Source: CAZNNH01 sp964574335 (GTDB lineage Bacteria; Acidobacteriota; Vicinamibacteria; Fen-336). Taken from it: DNA of 32,140 bases. Location of the stretch: positions 1 to 32,140 of the forward strand of contig CAZNNH010000061.1 in NCBI GenBank assembly GCA_964574335.1. The letters run 5' to 3'. Positions 15,146-23,497 of the stretch are shown here, one piece after another. Numbering within the stretch: position 1 is the first letter of the stretch; every line of letters begins with the position of its first letter. Both the position numbers and the translations under genes were made by a program. A model generated the notes under the pieces. It saw only the letters and a list, made by a program, of their open reading frames with translations. It did no database searches and was not told where the DNA came from.

Positions 15146-16393
15146 TCACAGCCCGAAGCGGCCGGAGGCGATGCCGTAGAGGACGAAGGCCGAGAGGAGG
15201 GCAGACCAGGGAACGGAGAGGGCCTCCACTCGCGGCTTGTCGTCCTCGCGGAAGAGCAGGAGCAGGACGAAGGGCATGATGTAGTAGCGGGGCTCGACCA
15301 GCCAGGAGGGGAGCAGGAGGAGCAGGGCGAAGGGATACAGGGCGAGGCGGGCGGGTCCCCGGAGGCGGGTCAGGGCCAGCGCGGCCAGGGCCAGGGCCAC
15401 CGGCAGGTAGAAGACCAGCCGGACCGAGAGCTCGCGGTCCATCGCCTTGAGCAGGTCGTTCCTGAGGAAGCCCTCGAACTGGTTGTAGGGGTGGCCGCCG
15501 TCGAAGGTGGTGAGGTACAAGACGAGGCCCAGCACCACGAGGCCGAGCAGCCGGGGGTCGAGGAGGCGTTGTCGCGAGCGCCACAGGCGGGCCGCCACGC
15601 TCGGCAGGAAGACGATGGCGTAGCAGAACAGGGAGAAGAAGACGTTGGCGGTGTAGATCCCGAGCCGGTGGGCCTTGCGCTCGCCGAGCACCACCGAGCC
15701 GTTCAGGATCAGGAACAGGAGGAAGGCCGCCATGCCGAGCAAGGCCGGCCAGACCCGCTCCAGGTAGCCGCGGATCCTTTCCCGCCAGCCCGCCCAGAGG
15801 CGCTCCTCGGCCAGGAGGTAGAGACAGAGGAAGAAGAGCCAGGCGACGTTGTTCTGACGGACCAGCAGGCTGACGCCGCCGACGAAGCCCGCGGCCCGCG
15901 GGCGTCTCGAGACGAGAAGCCAGAGCGAGAGCAGGATCAGCAGCACCGAAGAGACGTCGGTGTAGGCCAGGAAGTAGTAGGGCAGGAGGATGGGGAGGAA
16001 GAAGTACTGGAGCGTGCGGAGGAGCGGGCGCTGGGTCCCGGCGCGCCGGGCCGCCAGCAGGAAGAACAGGACGGAGACCAGCCCGAAGACGGTGTTGACG
16101 CCCCGTGCCACCTGGAGCGAGCAGCCGCCGAGGGCGCGTCCGGCCAGCGCGGCCAGGACGTGGTAGCCGGGGATGGTGGTCAGCTTTCCGTAGAGCTCGA
16201 GCCGGCCTTCGCAGAGCGACTCGATCTGTCGCAGGTGGTGGCGCTCGTCGCCGTAGCGGCCGACCCGGCTGATCTGCTGGTGGACGAGGTACGTCGACAC
16301 CAGCACCAGCAGGCCGGCCAGGGCAGTGAGCACGGGCAGCGAGCGTCGTCTCGGTGGCGGGTCGTCCAATCGGCTCTCCTCGGAGGCGGCCAC
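15146..16393 (-). CDS. ALG10/DIE2-like membrane glucosyltransferase homologue
   Basis: A 415-residue protein with roughly ten hydrophobic segments. Near the N-terminus, after the first helix, it has YGDERHHLRQ and KLTTIPGYHVLAALAGR, matching the ALG10 pattern of an acidic loop followed by TT-PG. Later come LVRQNNVAWLFFL, NGSVVLGERKAHRLGIYTANVFF and GGHPYNQFEGFLRND, all recognisable ALG10/DIE2 blocks. Eukaryotic ALG10 adds the last glucose from dolichyl-phosphate-glucose to the lipid-linked N-glycan; by analogy this GT-C fold enzyme would transfer a sugar from a polyprenyl-phosphate donor. Substrate unknown. The GTG at 16393 has weak ribosome-binding support, and a TTG at 16369 with GAGGAG 6 nt upstream is a strong alternative. 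It is divergent from the URO-D-family gene. Confidence 0.8.
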   Translation of the reverse strand: MAASEESRLDDPPPRRRSLPVLTALAGLLVLVSTYLVHQQISRVGRYGDERHHLRQIESLCEGRLELYGKLTTIPGYHVLAALAGRALGGCSLQVARGVNTVFGLVSVLFFLLAARRAGTQRPLLRTLQYFFLPILLPYYFLAYTDVSSVLLILLSLWLLVSRRPRAAGFVGGVSLLVRQNNVAWLFFLCLYLLAEERLWAGWRERIRGYLERVWPALLGMAAFLLFLILNGSVVLGERKAHRLGIYTANVFFSLFCYAIVFLPSVAARLWRSRQRLLDPRLLGLVVLGLVLYLTTFDGGHPYNQFEGFLRNDLLKAMDRELSVRLVFYLPVALALAALALTRLRGPARLALYPFALLLLLPSWLVEPRYYIMPFVLLLLFREDDKPRVEALSVPWSALLSAFVLYGIASGRFGL

Positions 16394-16419
16394 CGCCAGC
16401 GGCGAGGGCCGTGCCGGGC

Positions 16420-16448
16420 AATCTACGTGGCTGGGCAGGGCCGGTCAA
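16420..16448 (-). promoter_or_regulatory. Candidate sigma70 promoter of the ALG10-like gene
   Basis: On the minus strand, TTGACC (16448-16443) and TAGATT (16425-16420) are separated by 17 bp, with 5 of 6 and 4 of 6 consensus matches. Transcription would begin near 16413, compatible with either proposed start codon. Confidence 0.45.
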
Positions 16449-16529
16449 ACCTCGACCCACCGGTCGGCGTGTGCCGGCGCCCGTCGCCATGGTCTAATCG
16501 GCGAGAGGTGCGTGCCCGGGGGAGGGGCC

Positions 16530-17591
16530 ATGAAGCGACGCGACGTGCTCAGGGCGGCGGGCGCCGCCGCCGCGACCTGGATGTGCGGAGCGCCCCCCAC
16601 TCCCGGGGGGCGAGGTGGGGAGGTGCCAGTGGCGGAGAAGAGCAAGAGGCAGCGGGTGCTGGATCTGCTGGGCGAAGGGAGCGCGCCGGGCTACGTGCCG
16701 GCGGCCTTCTTCCTCCACTTCGGCGAGGGGTTCGCGCGCGGCCAGGCGGCCATCGACAAGCACCTGGAGTTCTTCCGCCACACCGGGATGGACCTGGTGA
16801 AGATACAGTACGAGGCGGGTTTCCCGGCCCATCCGGAGATCGTGGAGCCGACGGACTGGGCCCGGCTGTCGCCGCCGGGCCTCGACTTCTACGCCGAGCA
16901 GCTCGCGGTGGTGGAGGGTCTCGTCAAGGCCATGAAGGACCAGGCGCTGGTGGTGCTGACCCTCTACTCGCCGTTCATGCTGGCCGGCCGGTGCGTTGGC
17001 AAGCAGCGGGTGGTGGAGCACATCGAGGCCAATCCGGAGAGGACCCGCCACGGCCTCGAGGTCGTCACCGAGAGCCTGCTCGGCTTCGTGCGCGAGTGTG
17101 TCCGTATCGGCGTGGACGGCTTCTACCACAGCACCCAGGGGGGCGAGGCGGGACGCTTCGCCCGGCCCGAGTCGTTCCTCGAGTGCGTGAAGCCCTTCGA
17201 CCTCGAGGTGATGGAGGAGGTCAACGGGCGAACGCCCTTCAACATCCTCCACGTCTGCGACTACCACCTCCCCTACGACGACCTGTCGCCGTTCCTCGAC
17301 TACCCGGGGGACGTCGTCAGCTACCCGCTCCGCGTGGGCGGGGATCACCTCAGCCCGAAGCGGGCAACCGAGCTGTTCGGTCGCCCCTGCATGGGGGGGA
17401 TGGACCGCAAGGGGACCATCGCCACCGGAAACCACGCCGAGATCCGGGCCGAGGCGGAGGCCCTATTGGCGGAGGCGCCCGACCGCTTCATCCTCGGCGC
17501 CGACTGCACGGTGCCAGGCGACACGCCGTGGGACAACCTGAAGGTAGCCATCGACACCGCCCATGGGGACATGACCGGGTTTCGAGGTTGA
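16530..17591 (+). CDS. URO-D-family protein with Tat-like N-terminal signal
   Basis: A 353-residue protein of the uroporphyrinogen decarboxylase / cobamide-dependent methyltransferase superfamily. Typical features are the phenylalanine-rich opening region (GYVPAAFFLHFGEG), the D-L-V-K-IQYE strand, and the C-terminal block FILGADCTVPGDTPWDNLKVAI. It is closer to the methyltransferase-like branch than to HemE; the substrate cannot be told. Unusually, the N-terminus is MKRRDVLRAAGAAAATWMCG, a twin-arginine-type signal with a possible lipobox Cys, for a family that is normally cytoplasmic. ATG at 16530 follows GGAGGGG. A TCTAAT -10-like hexamer lies at 16493-16498. The last six codons and the stop fall inside the first copy of the 56-bp repeat, so the natural C-terminus may have been changed. 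Confidence 0.85.
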   Translation: MKRRDVLRAAGAAAATWMCGAPPTPGGRGGEVPVAEKSKRQRVLDLLGEGSAPGYVPAAFFLHFGEGFARGQAAIDKHLEFFRHTGMDLVKIQYEAGFPAHPEIVEPTDWARLSPPGLDFYAEQLAVVEGLVKAMKDQALVVLTLYSPFMLAGRCVGKQRVVEHIEANPERTRHGLEVVTESLLGFVRECVRIGVDGFYHSTQGGEAGRFARPESFLECVKPFDLEVMEEVNGRTPFNILHVCDYHLPYDDLSPFLDYPGDVVSYPLRVGGDHLSPKRATELFGRPCMGGMDRKGTIATGNHAEIRAEAEALLAEAPDRFILGADCTVPGDTPWDNLKVAIDTAHGDMTGFRG

Positions 17592-17734
17592 CGCCGGGAA
17601 ACCCGGATCGTGTCCCCCGAGCCGGCATGACCGGGTTTCGAGGTTGACGCCGGGAAACCCGGATCGTGTCCCCCGAGCCGGCATGACCGGGTTTCGAGGT
17701 TGACGCCGGGAAACCCGGATCGTGTCCCCCGAGC
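17565..17734. repeat. 56-bp palindromic tandem repeat, 2.9 copies (REP-like)
   Basis: Copies start at 17571, 17627 and 17683 (the last is 52 bp) and are identical where they overlap. Each holds a 9-bp perfect stem CCGGGTTTC/GAAACCCGG around a 14-nt loop. Around the first copy, GGGGACA (17565-17571) and TGTCCCC extend the palindrome. The array lies between convergent genes, supplies the stop codon of the URO-D gene, and may act as a transcription barrier. The palindromic design fits REP/BIME elements. No spacers are present, so it is not CRISPR. Confidence 0.85.
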
Positions 17735-17740
17735 TGAGGC

Positions 17741-19036
17741 CTACTTCGGCACCGAAGCCCGGAACAGCAGCGCGCGGGAGTCGGAGCCGAGGCTGTAGTC
17801 GATCCCGCCGGGGACCAGCGCGCAGGCCCCCTTGGGCAGCGCCAGGCGGGTGCCGGCGGCGTCGAGCCAGGCGTCTCCCTCCAGCACGATCAGGCTGTCG
17901 GCCCCGTTGGGGCCGGCCGCATGGTGCGGCCGGCCGGCATCTATGGTGATGCGGCCGAGCAGGAACTCGCGAGCGGGGACCGAATAGGCGCGCTCCGAGG
18001 CGGAGATGGCCTGGCCCCGCAGGACCGGCGGCGGGCCGCTGTCGAAGCTGAGGGTCCGGAGCAGCTCGGGGACGTCCACGTGCTTCGGCGTCAGCCCGCC
18101 CCTCAGCACGTTGTCGGAGCTGGCCATCACCTCCACCGTCACCCCCTCGAGGTAGGCATGGAGGGTCCCCGCAGGCTGGTAGGTCCCCTCCCCGGGCGAC
18201 AGGCGGACCAGGTTCAGCAGGTAGATGGAGAAGATGCCGCGGTCCCGGTGCCCATCGGGGAGGGGGAGCTCGAGCGCGGCCCGGGCGGCCCAGAAGTCGG
18301 GGGAGAGGCGATCCAGCTTCTCGGCCTGGTAGGGCGGCAGGATCCGGGCCAGCAACGGCTCGAGGGCCGCGTCCACCTGTGGCTGGGGGAGCGTCATCAC
18401 CCTCCGGTAGAGATCGGTGACCAGCCGTTGCCGTCTCGTCTCTTCCCGGCCGACCGAGCGGAGCCGGAAGCCGAAGTCCGGCATCAGCCCGCCGAGCGCC
18501 GGCACCGTCCGGAGCGTCTCGTCGATCGCTTCCAGGGACTTGAAGCCGTGCAGCATGTAGAAGTCCGTCACCGCCACGTGGGCCTCGGGCTTGTGGTTGC
18601 GATCGCGGTAGCTGCGGCTCGGCGCGTCCAGCGGGACGCCCGCCTGGTTCTCGCGGCGGTAGCCCTCCTCGGCCTGCTGGCGGGTGGGGTGGGCCTGGAT
18701 CGAGAGCATCCCCCGCACGTCGAGGACCTTGAGCAGGTAAGGGAGCCCGGTCGGGAAACGCCGGACCGAGCCGGGACCAAGGACCGCGTCGCCGTGACGG
18801 CGGACCACCTCGTCGAGAGGCACCGACCGACCGGGAAGCTGGGCCTCGGCCGGCCCGGCGGGATGGGCGCCGATCCACAGCTCGCCGAACGGACGTCCCT
18901 CCGGGTTGTCGACGCCGAGCAGCTCGGGGAGGTACTGGCGGCCTCCCCAGGCGTAGTGCTTGACGTGTCCCCTCAGGCTCAGGGGGTGCGGCCGGGCCAC
19001 GAAGGCCGAAAGCGCCGCCTCCAGTTCTCGGGTCAT
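17741..19036 (-). CDS. manA: Mannose-6-phosphate isomerase, class I
   Basis: A 431-residue type I phosphomannose isomerase, converting mannose-6-phosphate and fructose-6-phosphate for GDP-mannose and glycan supply; cytoplasmic and zinc dependent. The family blocks are intact: KHYAWGGRQYLPELLG near residue 26, FGELWIGAHP near 50, LDVRGMLSIQAHPTRQ with Q114 and H116, HKPE at 148-151, and PAGTLHAYLEG followed by MASSDNVLRGGLTPKHVD. Q114, H116, E151 and the His of the TLHAY block are the expected metal ligands. Length matches the family. ATG at 19036 is chosen because homology begins there; upstream in-frame codons to 19135 overlap the terminator region. A TTGACA box lies at 19089-19084 on the minus strand. 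Confidence 0.93.
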   Translation of the reverse strand: MTRELEAALSAFVARPHPLSLRGHVKHYAWGGRQYLPELLGVDNPEGRPFGELWIGAHPAGPAEAQLPGRSVPLDEVVRRHGDAVLGPGSVRRFPTGLPYLLKVLDVRGMLSIQAHPTRQQAEEGYRRENQAGVPLDAPSRSYRDRNHKPEAHVAVTDFYMLHGFKSLEAIDETLRTVPALGGLMPDFGFRLRSVGREETRRQRLVTDLYRRVMTLPQPQVDAALEPLLARILPPYQAEKLDRLSPDFWAARAALELPLPDGHRDRGIFSIYLLNLVRLSPGEGTYQPAGTLHAYLEGVTVEVMASSDNVLRGGLTPKHVDVPELLRTLSFDSGPPPVLRGQAISASERAYSVPAREFLLGRITIDAGRPHHAAGPNGADSLIVLEGDAWLDAAGTRLALPKGACALVPGGIDYSLGSDSRALLFRASVPK

Positions 19037-19059
19037 GGCGGTTCCGATCGGAGGCAGGA

Positions 19060-19089
19060 ACGGTAAGGTCGCGCCCGCCGGCTTGTCAA
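19060..19089 (-). promoter_or_regulatory. Possible sigma70 promoter of manA
   Basis: A perfect TTGACA (19089-19084) is followed after 18 bp by TACCGT (19065-19060), which matches only 3 of 6. The -35 is good and the -10 is poor. It lies between the terminator-like hairpin at 19100-19117 and the ATG at 19036. Confidence 0.35.
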
Positions 19090-19099
19090 CCGGGAGAAA

Positions 19100-19117
19100 T
19101 CCCCGCCCGAGCGGGGA
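19100..19117 (-). terminator. Terminator-like hairpin after the NtrC-family gene
   Basis: A perfect 7-bp stem TCCCCGC/GCGGGGA with a 4-nt loop, 14 bp past the regulator stop. On the minus strand it is followed by TTTCT, a short T-rich stretch, so it fits intrinsic termination before manA. Confidence 0.5.
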
Positions 19118-19131
19118 CTTGTTCCCAGGCC

Positions 19132-20526
19132 TCACTCGGATGACGGCTCGGCGCTGCTCTTGGCCGGCTCGGGGCGGGAGAGGCCGAACTTCTCGATCCG
19201 GTAGCGGATCTGGTCACGGTTCATGCCCAGAAGCGCCGCCGCCCGCGTCTGGTTGCCCCGGGCGCGCTCCAGCGCCTGGCGTACCAGGTCCTGCTCCAGG
19301 CTCTCGAAGCGGACCCCCTCGGGCGGCAGCCGGAAGGGGCTCGAGCTCGGGTCCCGGGGCGCCAGCCCCCCGAGGTCCTCGACCTGGAGGACCTCGTGGT
19401 CCGTGAGCAGCACCGCCCGCTCGATGACGTTGCGCAGCTCGCGGACGTTGCCCGGCCAGTGGTGGGCCTGGAGGGCCTGGAGCACCGCCGGCGCCGCCTC
19501 CGAGACCGGTTTGCGGAACTCCTGGCTGAAGGCTCGGATGAAGTGCTCGACCAGCAGCGGGACGTCGCCGTGGCGGTCACGAAGCGGCGGCAGCCGGACG
19601 GTCAGGACGTTGAGCCGGAAGAACAGGTCAGCCCGGAACTGGCCCTGGGACACCGCCTGCTCGATCTCCCGGTTGGTGGCGGCGATCACCCGGACGTCGA
19701 CCCGGACGTCCTGGGCCCCCCCCACCCGCTTGAAGGCCTTCTCCTCCAGCACCCGCAGCAGCTTGGCCTGGAGCGCCGGCGTCATCTCGCTGATCTCGTC
19801 GAGGTACACGGTGCCCGCATCGGCCAGCTCGAACAGCCCCTTCTTGCGGGCCCGGGCGTCGGTGAAGGCACCGCGCTCGTGGCCGAACAGCTCGCTCTCC
19901 AGCAGCGACTCGGGGACCGCCGAGCAAGTGATGTGCATGAAGGGGCGGGCCGCGCGCTCCCCGTTGTAGTGGATGGCCCGAGCCGCCAGGTCCTTTCCGG
20001 TGCCGCTCTCGCCGGTCAGCAGGACGGTGGAAGCCGGGCTGGTCGCCACCTTGCGCAGGAGCTCCCGGACCTCCGCCATCACCGGGGACTCGCCCAGGAT
20101 CCGGTCGAAGCCAAAGGGCTCGGACTCCCGGGCCCGCAGCTCGCGGACCTCGAGCCGCAGGCGGGAGGTCTCCAGCGCCTTCTCGACCAGGTGGAGCATC
20201 TCGTCCATCTCGAAGGGCTTGTTCACGTAGTGATAGGCCCCTTGCTTGATGGCCTCGACCGCGGACTCGATGGTGGAGTAGGCGGTCATCATGATCACGG
20301 GCGTGTCGGGGCTCTGCTCCTTGACCCGCTTGAGCAGGGCCAGGCCGTCGGTGTCCGGCAGGCGGTAGTCCAGGAGCACCAGGTCGATGCCGTCGCTGCA
20401 GCGCTCCAGCGCCTGGCGGCCGTTCTCGGCCTCCACCACGGTGTAGCCGTTCTCCTCCAGCCGCTGCCTGAGGGACCAGCGGATCAGGTCCTCGTCGTCG
20501 ACTGCCAGGATGGTCGGCCTCGCCAT
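19132..20526 (-). CDS. NtrC-family sigma54-dependent response regulator
   Basis: A 464-residue regulator with the three standard parts. The receiver (about 5-118) has the acidic pair D10/D11, phosphoacceptor D53 and the conserved Lys in VNKPF. The AAA+ sigma54-interaction domain (about 143-370) has Walker A GESGTGKD, the loop GAFTDA in place of GAFTGA, Walker B GTVYLDEI and the arginine-finger region RADLFFRLNVL. The C-terminal Fis-type helix-turn-helix contains NQTRAAALLGMNRDQIRYRIEKFGL. The Gly-to-Asp change in the sigma54-contact loop is a common natural variant. It is divergent from the kinase at 20646-22070, 119 bp apart, and the two almost certainly form a pair. Targets are unknown. Confidence 0.95.
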   Translation of the reverse strand: MARPTILAVDDEDLIRWSLRQRLEENGYTVVEAENGRQALERCSDGIDLVLLDYRLPDTDGLALLKRVKEQSPDTPVIMMTAYSTIESAVEAIKQGAYHYVNKPFEMDEMLHLVEKALETSRLRLEVRELRARESEPFGFDRILGESPVMAEVRELLRKVATSPASTVLLTGESGTGKDLAARAIHYNGERAARPFMHITCSAVPESLLESELFGHERGAFTDARARKKGLFELADAGTVYLDEISEMTPALQAKLLRVLEEKAFKRVGGAQDVRVDVRVIAATNREIEQAVSQGQFRADLFFRLNVLTVRLPPLRDRHGDVPLLVEHFIRAFSQEFRKPVSEAAPAVLQALQAHHWPGNVRELRNVIERAVLLTDHEVLQVEDLGGLAPRDPSSSPFRLPPEGVRFESLEQDLVRQALERARGNQTRAAALLGMNRDQIRYRIEKFGLSRPEPAKSSAEPSSE

Positions 20527-20575
20527 GGCGGAGATTCTATGCCGAGTCGCCCATGCAGAAACCGCGCCAGCCGGA

Positions 20576-20604
20576 TTGCCGAGGCGGCCGGCCGGCCCTA
20601 GGAT
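20576..20604 (+). promoter_or_regulatory. Candidate sigma70 promoter of the histidine kinase gene
   Basis: TTGCCG (20576-20581) and TAGGAT (20599-20604) are separated by 17 bp, each matching 4 of 6 consensus bases. Transcription would begin near 20611, 35 nt before the GTG at 20646. Confidence 0.4.
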
Positions 20605-20645
20605 CAGGGCGTGCTCGGACGCAAGTCGGGAGGGGGAGGGGCGAC

Positions 20646-22070
20646 GTGAGCCGGAGGCATCCCGAGCGATGGCTTCCGGCGATGGGCCTGGTTCTGGCGA
20701 CCGCCGTGTTCGCAGGCGACCTGCAGCTCCCGGTCGGCGTCTCCCACTCGCTGCTTTACGTCATCGGGGTGGTGCTGGCGCTCGGGCACCCGCGTCCCGT
20801 CTTCGCCCTGGTGGCGGCCTGGCTGGCCAGCGGGCTCACCGTCCTCGGCTTCTTCCTCTCGCCCGCCGGCGGCGACCCGACCATGGGCATCTTCAACCGC
20901 TCGCTGGCGGTCCTGATGTTCTGGATCACGGCGGCCCTGGTGGTCCGACACAAGCGGATCGACCGGGCCCTGGCCAAGGAGCGCCACGAGGCCCGGACCT
21001 ATCTCGACATCGCGGCGGTGGCGATCGTGGTGCTGGACCGCGACGGGAGGGTCCGCCTGATCAACCGGCGCGGCTGCGAGCTGCTGGAGCGACGCCTGGA
21101 GGAGGTGCTCGGGGAGGCGTGGTTCGAGCGCTTCGTCTCCGAGCGCCACCGCGCCGAGAGCCTGGCCTCCTGGCATCGGGTGCTGGCCGGAGAGGCCGCC
21201 GCCACCCAGCGCTTCGAGAACGCGATCGTGACCGAGGGGGGTCGGGAGCGCCAGATGGTCTGGCGCCGCACCGCCATGCGGGACTCGGACGGACGGGTGG
21301 TGGGGACGGTGAGCTCGGGCGAGGACGTGACCGAGCAACGCGACGCCGAGGAGCGCATGCGGCGCCAGGAGACGCTGGCGCAGGTCGGGCAACTGGCGGC
21401 GGTGGTGGCCCACCAGGTGCGGAACCCGCTGGCCGGGATCAAGGGAGCGATCCAGGTGATCGGCGGGCGCCTCCCGCCCGACAGCCCGGACCGGGCGGTG
21501 ATCTCCAGCATCCTGGACCGGATCGGGGCCCTCAACGACATGACCCGCGACCTGCTCCAGTTCGCCCGCCCCCGTCCGCCGCGTCTCCAGCCGCTCCGTC
21601 TCCACACCGTGCTTCAGGACGCCGCGGTGCTGCTGGGCAGCAGCCCGGACCACCCCGCTGCCGAGGTGAGCGTGACCGGCGCCGACCCCTCGGTGCCGGG
21701 AGACCCCGAGCAGCTCAGGGACGTCTTCCTGAATCTCTTCTTGAACGCCGCCCAGGCGATGCAGGGTCGCGGCCAGATCCGGGTCTCCGTCTCGGCCGAG
21801 GATGGATCGGTGCGGGTCGCCGTACACGACTCCGGACCCGGTGTGCCCCCGGAGAACCGGGAGCGGCTGTTCGAGCCGTTCTTCACCACCAAGCACCGGG
21901 GGACCGGCCTGGGGCTCGCCATCGTCAAGAGCCAGGTGGAGGCCCACGGGGGCCGGGTGACCGTGGACTGCCCCGCCGAAGGCGGTACCCGGGTGACGGT
22001 CGAGCTCCCGATCACTCCGCCGAGGGGCCAGCGCCGAGGGGGTGAGGCCCACCCGGCGGTCGGCGGCTAG
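20646..22070 (+). CDS. NtrB-like membrane sensor histidine kinase with PAS domain
   Basis: A 474-residue kinase. About four membrane helices (residues 10-105) are joined by very short loops, so it senses in or at the membrane. A PAS domain follows (about 118-225), then the dimerisation/phosphoacceptor helix with H256 in AHQVRNPLAGIKGA. Gln replaces the usual Glu after the His, as also occurs in FleS/FlrB-type kinases. The ATPase domain has the N box LNLFLNAAQAM, G1 DSGPGVP, F box FEPFFTTK and G2 GTGLGLAIV. The GTG start at 20646 follows GGAGGGG closely; reading further upstream crosses the promoter. Its partner is the divergent NtrC-type regulator. The last codon overlaps the stop codon of the convergent sulfatase gene (shared CTAG). 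Confidence 0.92.
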   Translation: MSRRHPERWLPAMGLVLATAVFAGDLQLPVGVSHSLLYVIGVVLALGHPRPVFALVAAWLASGLTVLGFFLSPAGGDPTMGIFNRSLAVLMFWITAALVVRHKRIDRALAKERHEARTYLDIAAVAIVVLDRDGRVRLINRRGCELLERRLEEVLGEAWFERFVSERHRAESLASWHRVLAGEAAATQRFENAIVTEGGRERQMVWRRTAMRDSDGRVVGTVSSGEDVTEQRDAEERMRRQETLAQVGQLAAVVAHQVRNPLAGIKGAIQVIGGRLPPDSPDRAVISSILDRIGALNDMTRDLLQFARPRPPRLQPLRLHTVLQDAAVLLGSSPDHPAAEVSVTGADPSVPGDPEQLRDVFLNLFLNAAQAMQGRGQIRVSVSAEDGSVRVAVHDSGPGVPPENRERLFEPFFTTKHRGTGLGLAIVKSQVEAHGGRVTVDCPAEGGTRVTVELPITPPRGQRRGGEAHPAVGG

Positions 22071-23497
22071 GGGACCTCGATACGCTCGGCCAGCCGGTCC
22101 GGTCCGGGCACCAGCCGAGCCCGATGGTCGTCGACCAGGGCCTGGATCTCGGCGATCACCTCGGGATGCTCGGGCGCCACGTCGTGGCTCTCTGAGGGGT
22201 CCCGGTCCAGGTCGTAGAGCAGGGGCGGGTCGTGCGGTTCGACCCGGTCCTCGTTCTCGTAGGCCCACTCGGTGAAGAAGTGGGCCTTGAAGGGGCCCTT
22301 GCGGGCCGCGAAGAGCTGGACGCCGCGGTAGAAGAGCATCGACTGGCGTGGGCTCGGGCGGCCCTCGAAGAGGGTGGGGCCGAGGTCGACGCCGTCGAGG
22401 ATCCGGTCGGTCGGCAGGGGCGCGCCCGCCAGCGAGCAGAGGGTGGGGAGCAGGTCGAGGGTGGAGCCGATCCCGGTGACGACGGCGGGGCGGATCCTCC
22501 CCGGCCACCAGAAGATGGCGGGCTCGCGCATGCCGCCCTCGAAGGTCATGCCCTTGCCGCCCTTGAGCAGGCCGGCCGAGCCGCCGTGCTCCTTGAAGAT
22601 CAGCCAGGGGCCGTTGTCGGAGGTGAAGACCACCAGTGTCCGATCGGCCAGCCCCAGGGAGCGAAGGGTGTCGAGCAGCTCGCCGACCCCCCAGTCGATC
22701 TCCTCCACGGCGTCCCCGTACAGCCCCCTCGGGCTCTTGCCGAGGAACGCCTCGGAGGCGAAGAGCGGGATGTGGGGCATGTTGTGGGCGAGGTAGAGGA
22801 AGAAGGGCTGGTCGCGGTGCTCGCGGACGAAACGCACCGCCTCCTCCGTGTAGCGCCGGGTGAGCGTGGTCTGGTCGGTGGGGCGCTCGACCACCTTCTC
22901 GTCGCGCATCAGCGGGACGCCAAAATCGGCCGTCCGCCACACCGGCTGACCCGGCGCCGGGTTCAGCTTGCGCTGGCTCTCCGGCAAGGCGTCCATGTCG
23001 TTGGAGTAGGGGATGCCGAAGTAGCTGTCGAAGCCGTTCCTGGTGGGGAGAAACTCCGGCCGGTGCCCGAGGTGCCACTTCCCGATGCAGGCGGTCGCGT
23101 ATCCCCGCTGCTTCAGCAGCTCGGCGATGGTCAGCTCGCCCTCAGGCAGGCCGAGGGCGGAGTCCGGGAACAGCACCCGGCGCACGTCGCTGGCCATGCC
23201 GCTGCGCACCGGCAGGCGGCCGGTCAGCAGCCCGGCCCGGCTCGGCGTGCAGACGCTGGCCGCCGCGTAGAAGCTGGTCCAACGTTGGCCCTCGACCGCC
23301 ATCCGGTCGAGGCGCGGGGTGCGGATGGTGGGGTGGCCGTAGCTGCCGAGGTCCCCGTAGCCGAGGTCGTCGGCGAACACGATCACGAAGTTGGGCGGCG
23401 ATCCGGGCGGCTCGGCGGCGCGCTGGGCGAAGGCCACCAGGCCCAGGCTGATCAGCCCCAGGGTGCCTGAGGCCAGGTAGCGTGTCGAGCGGTTCAT
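22067..23497 (-). CDS. Secreted sulfatase (formylglycine-dependent, arylsulfatase-like)
   Basis: A 476-residue type I sulfatase. A Sec signal occupies about residues 1-27. The metal pair D43/D44 lies in FADDLGYGD, and C83 in CTPSRAGLLTGR is the residue that sulfatase-maturating enzymes turn into formylglycine. K140 and H142 lie in GKWHLG, and TSDNGPW supplies the later Asp/Asn metal ligands. All key residues are present and length is normal, so an active periplasmic or secreted sulfate-ester hydrolase is likely; the substrate is unknown. The Cys-type site needs a formylglycine-generating enzyme or anaerobic sulfatase-maturating enzyme elsewhere, since none is in the window. ATG at 23497 has AGGGGGG 5 nt upstream. 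The same frame stays open far upstream to 26065, but that part is antisense to the RND genes. Confidence 0.93.
   Translation of the reverse strand: MNRSTRYLASGTLGLISLGLVAFAQRAAEPPGSPPNFVIVFADDLGYGDLGSYGHPTIRTPRLDRMAVEGQRWTSFYAAASVCTPSRAGLLTGRLPVRSGMASDVRRVLFPDSALGLPEGELTIAELLKQRGYATACIGKWHLGHRPEFLPTRNGFDSYFGIPYSNDMDALPESQRKLNPAPGQPVWRTADFGVPLMRDEKVVERPTDQTTLTRRYTEEAVRFVREHRDQPFFLYLAHNMPHIPLFASEAFLGKSPRGLYGDAVEEIDWGVGELLDTLRSLGLADRTLVVFTSDNGPWLIFKEHGGSAGLLKGGKGMTFEGGMREPAIFWWPGRIRPAVVTGIGSTLDLLPTLCSLAGAPLPTDRILDGVDLGPTLFEGRPSPRQSMLFYRGVQLFAARKGPFKAHFFTEWAYENEDRVEPHDPPLLYDLDRDPSESHDVAPEHPEVIAEIQALVDDHRARLVPGPDRLAERIEVP

Noticed and set aside
14585..17647. Plus-strand open frame of about 1020 codons across the ALG10-like and URO-D genes
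   Set aside because: It is antisense to ALG10-like and out of frame with URO-D, with low-complexity Gly/Glu/Arg content.
17571..17734. Possible CRISPR array
   Set aside because: Units are directly adjacent with no spacers, and no cas gene is near.
19132..20526. GAFTDA loop as a sign of an inactive sigma54 activator
   Set aside because: This variant is common in apparently functional NtrC-family regulators, and all other motifs are intact.
20646..22070. HQ in place of HE in the kinase H-box as a loss of function
   Set aside because: The same residue is found in FleS/FlrB-type kinases, and the ATP-binding boxes are complete.
22067..22070. Overlap of kinase and sulfatase stop codons as a frameshift artefact
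   Set aside because: CTAG gives a TAG on both strands, and both proteins end at normal family length.
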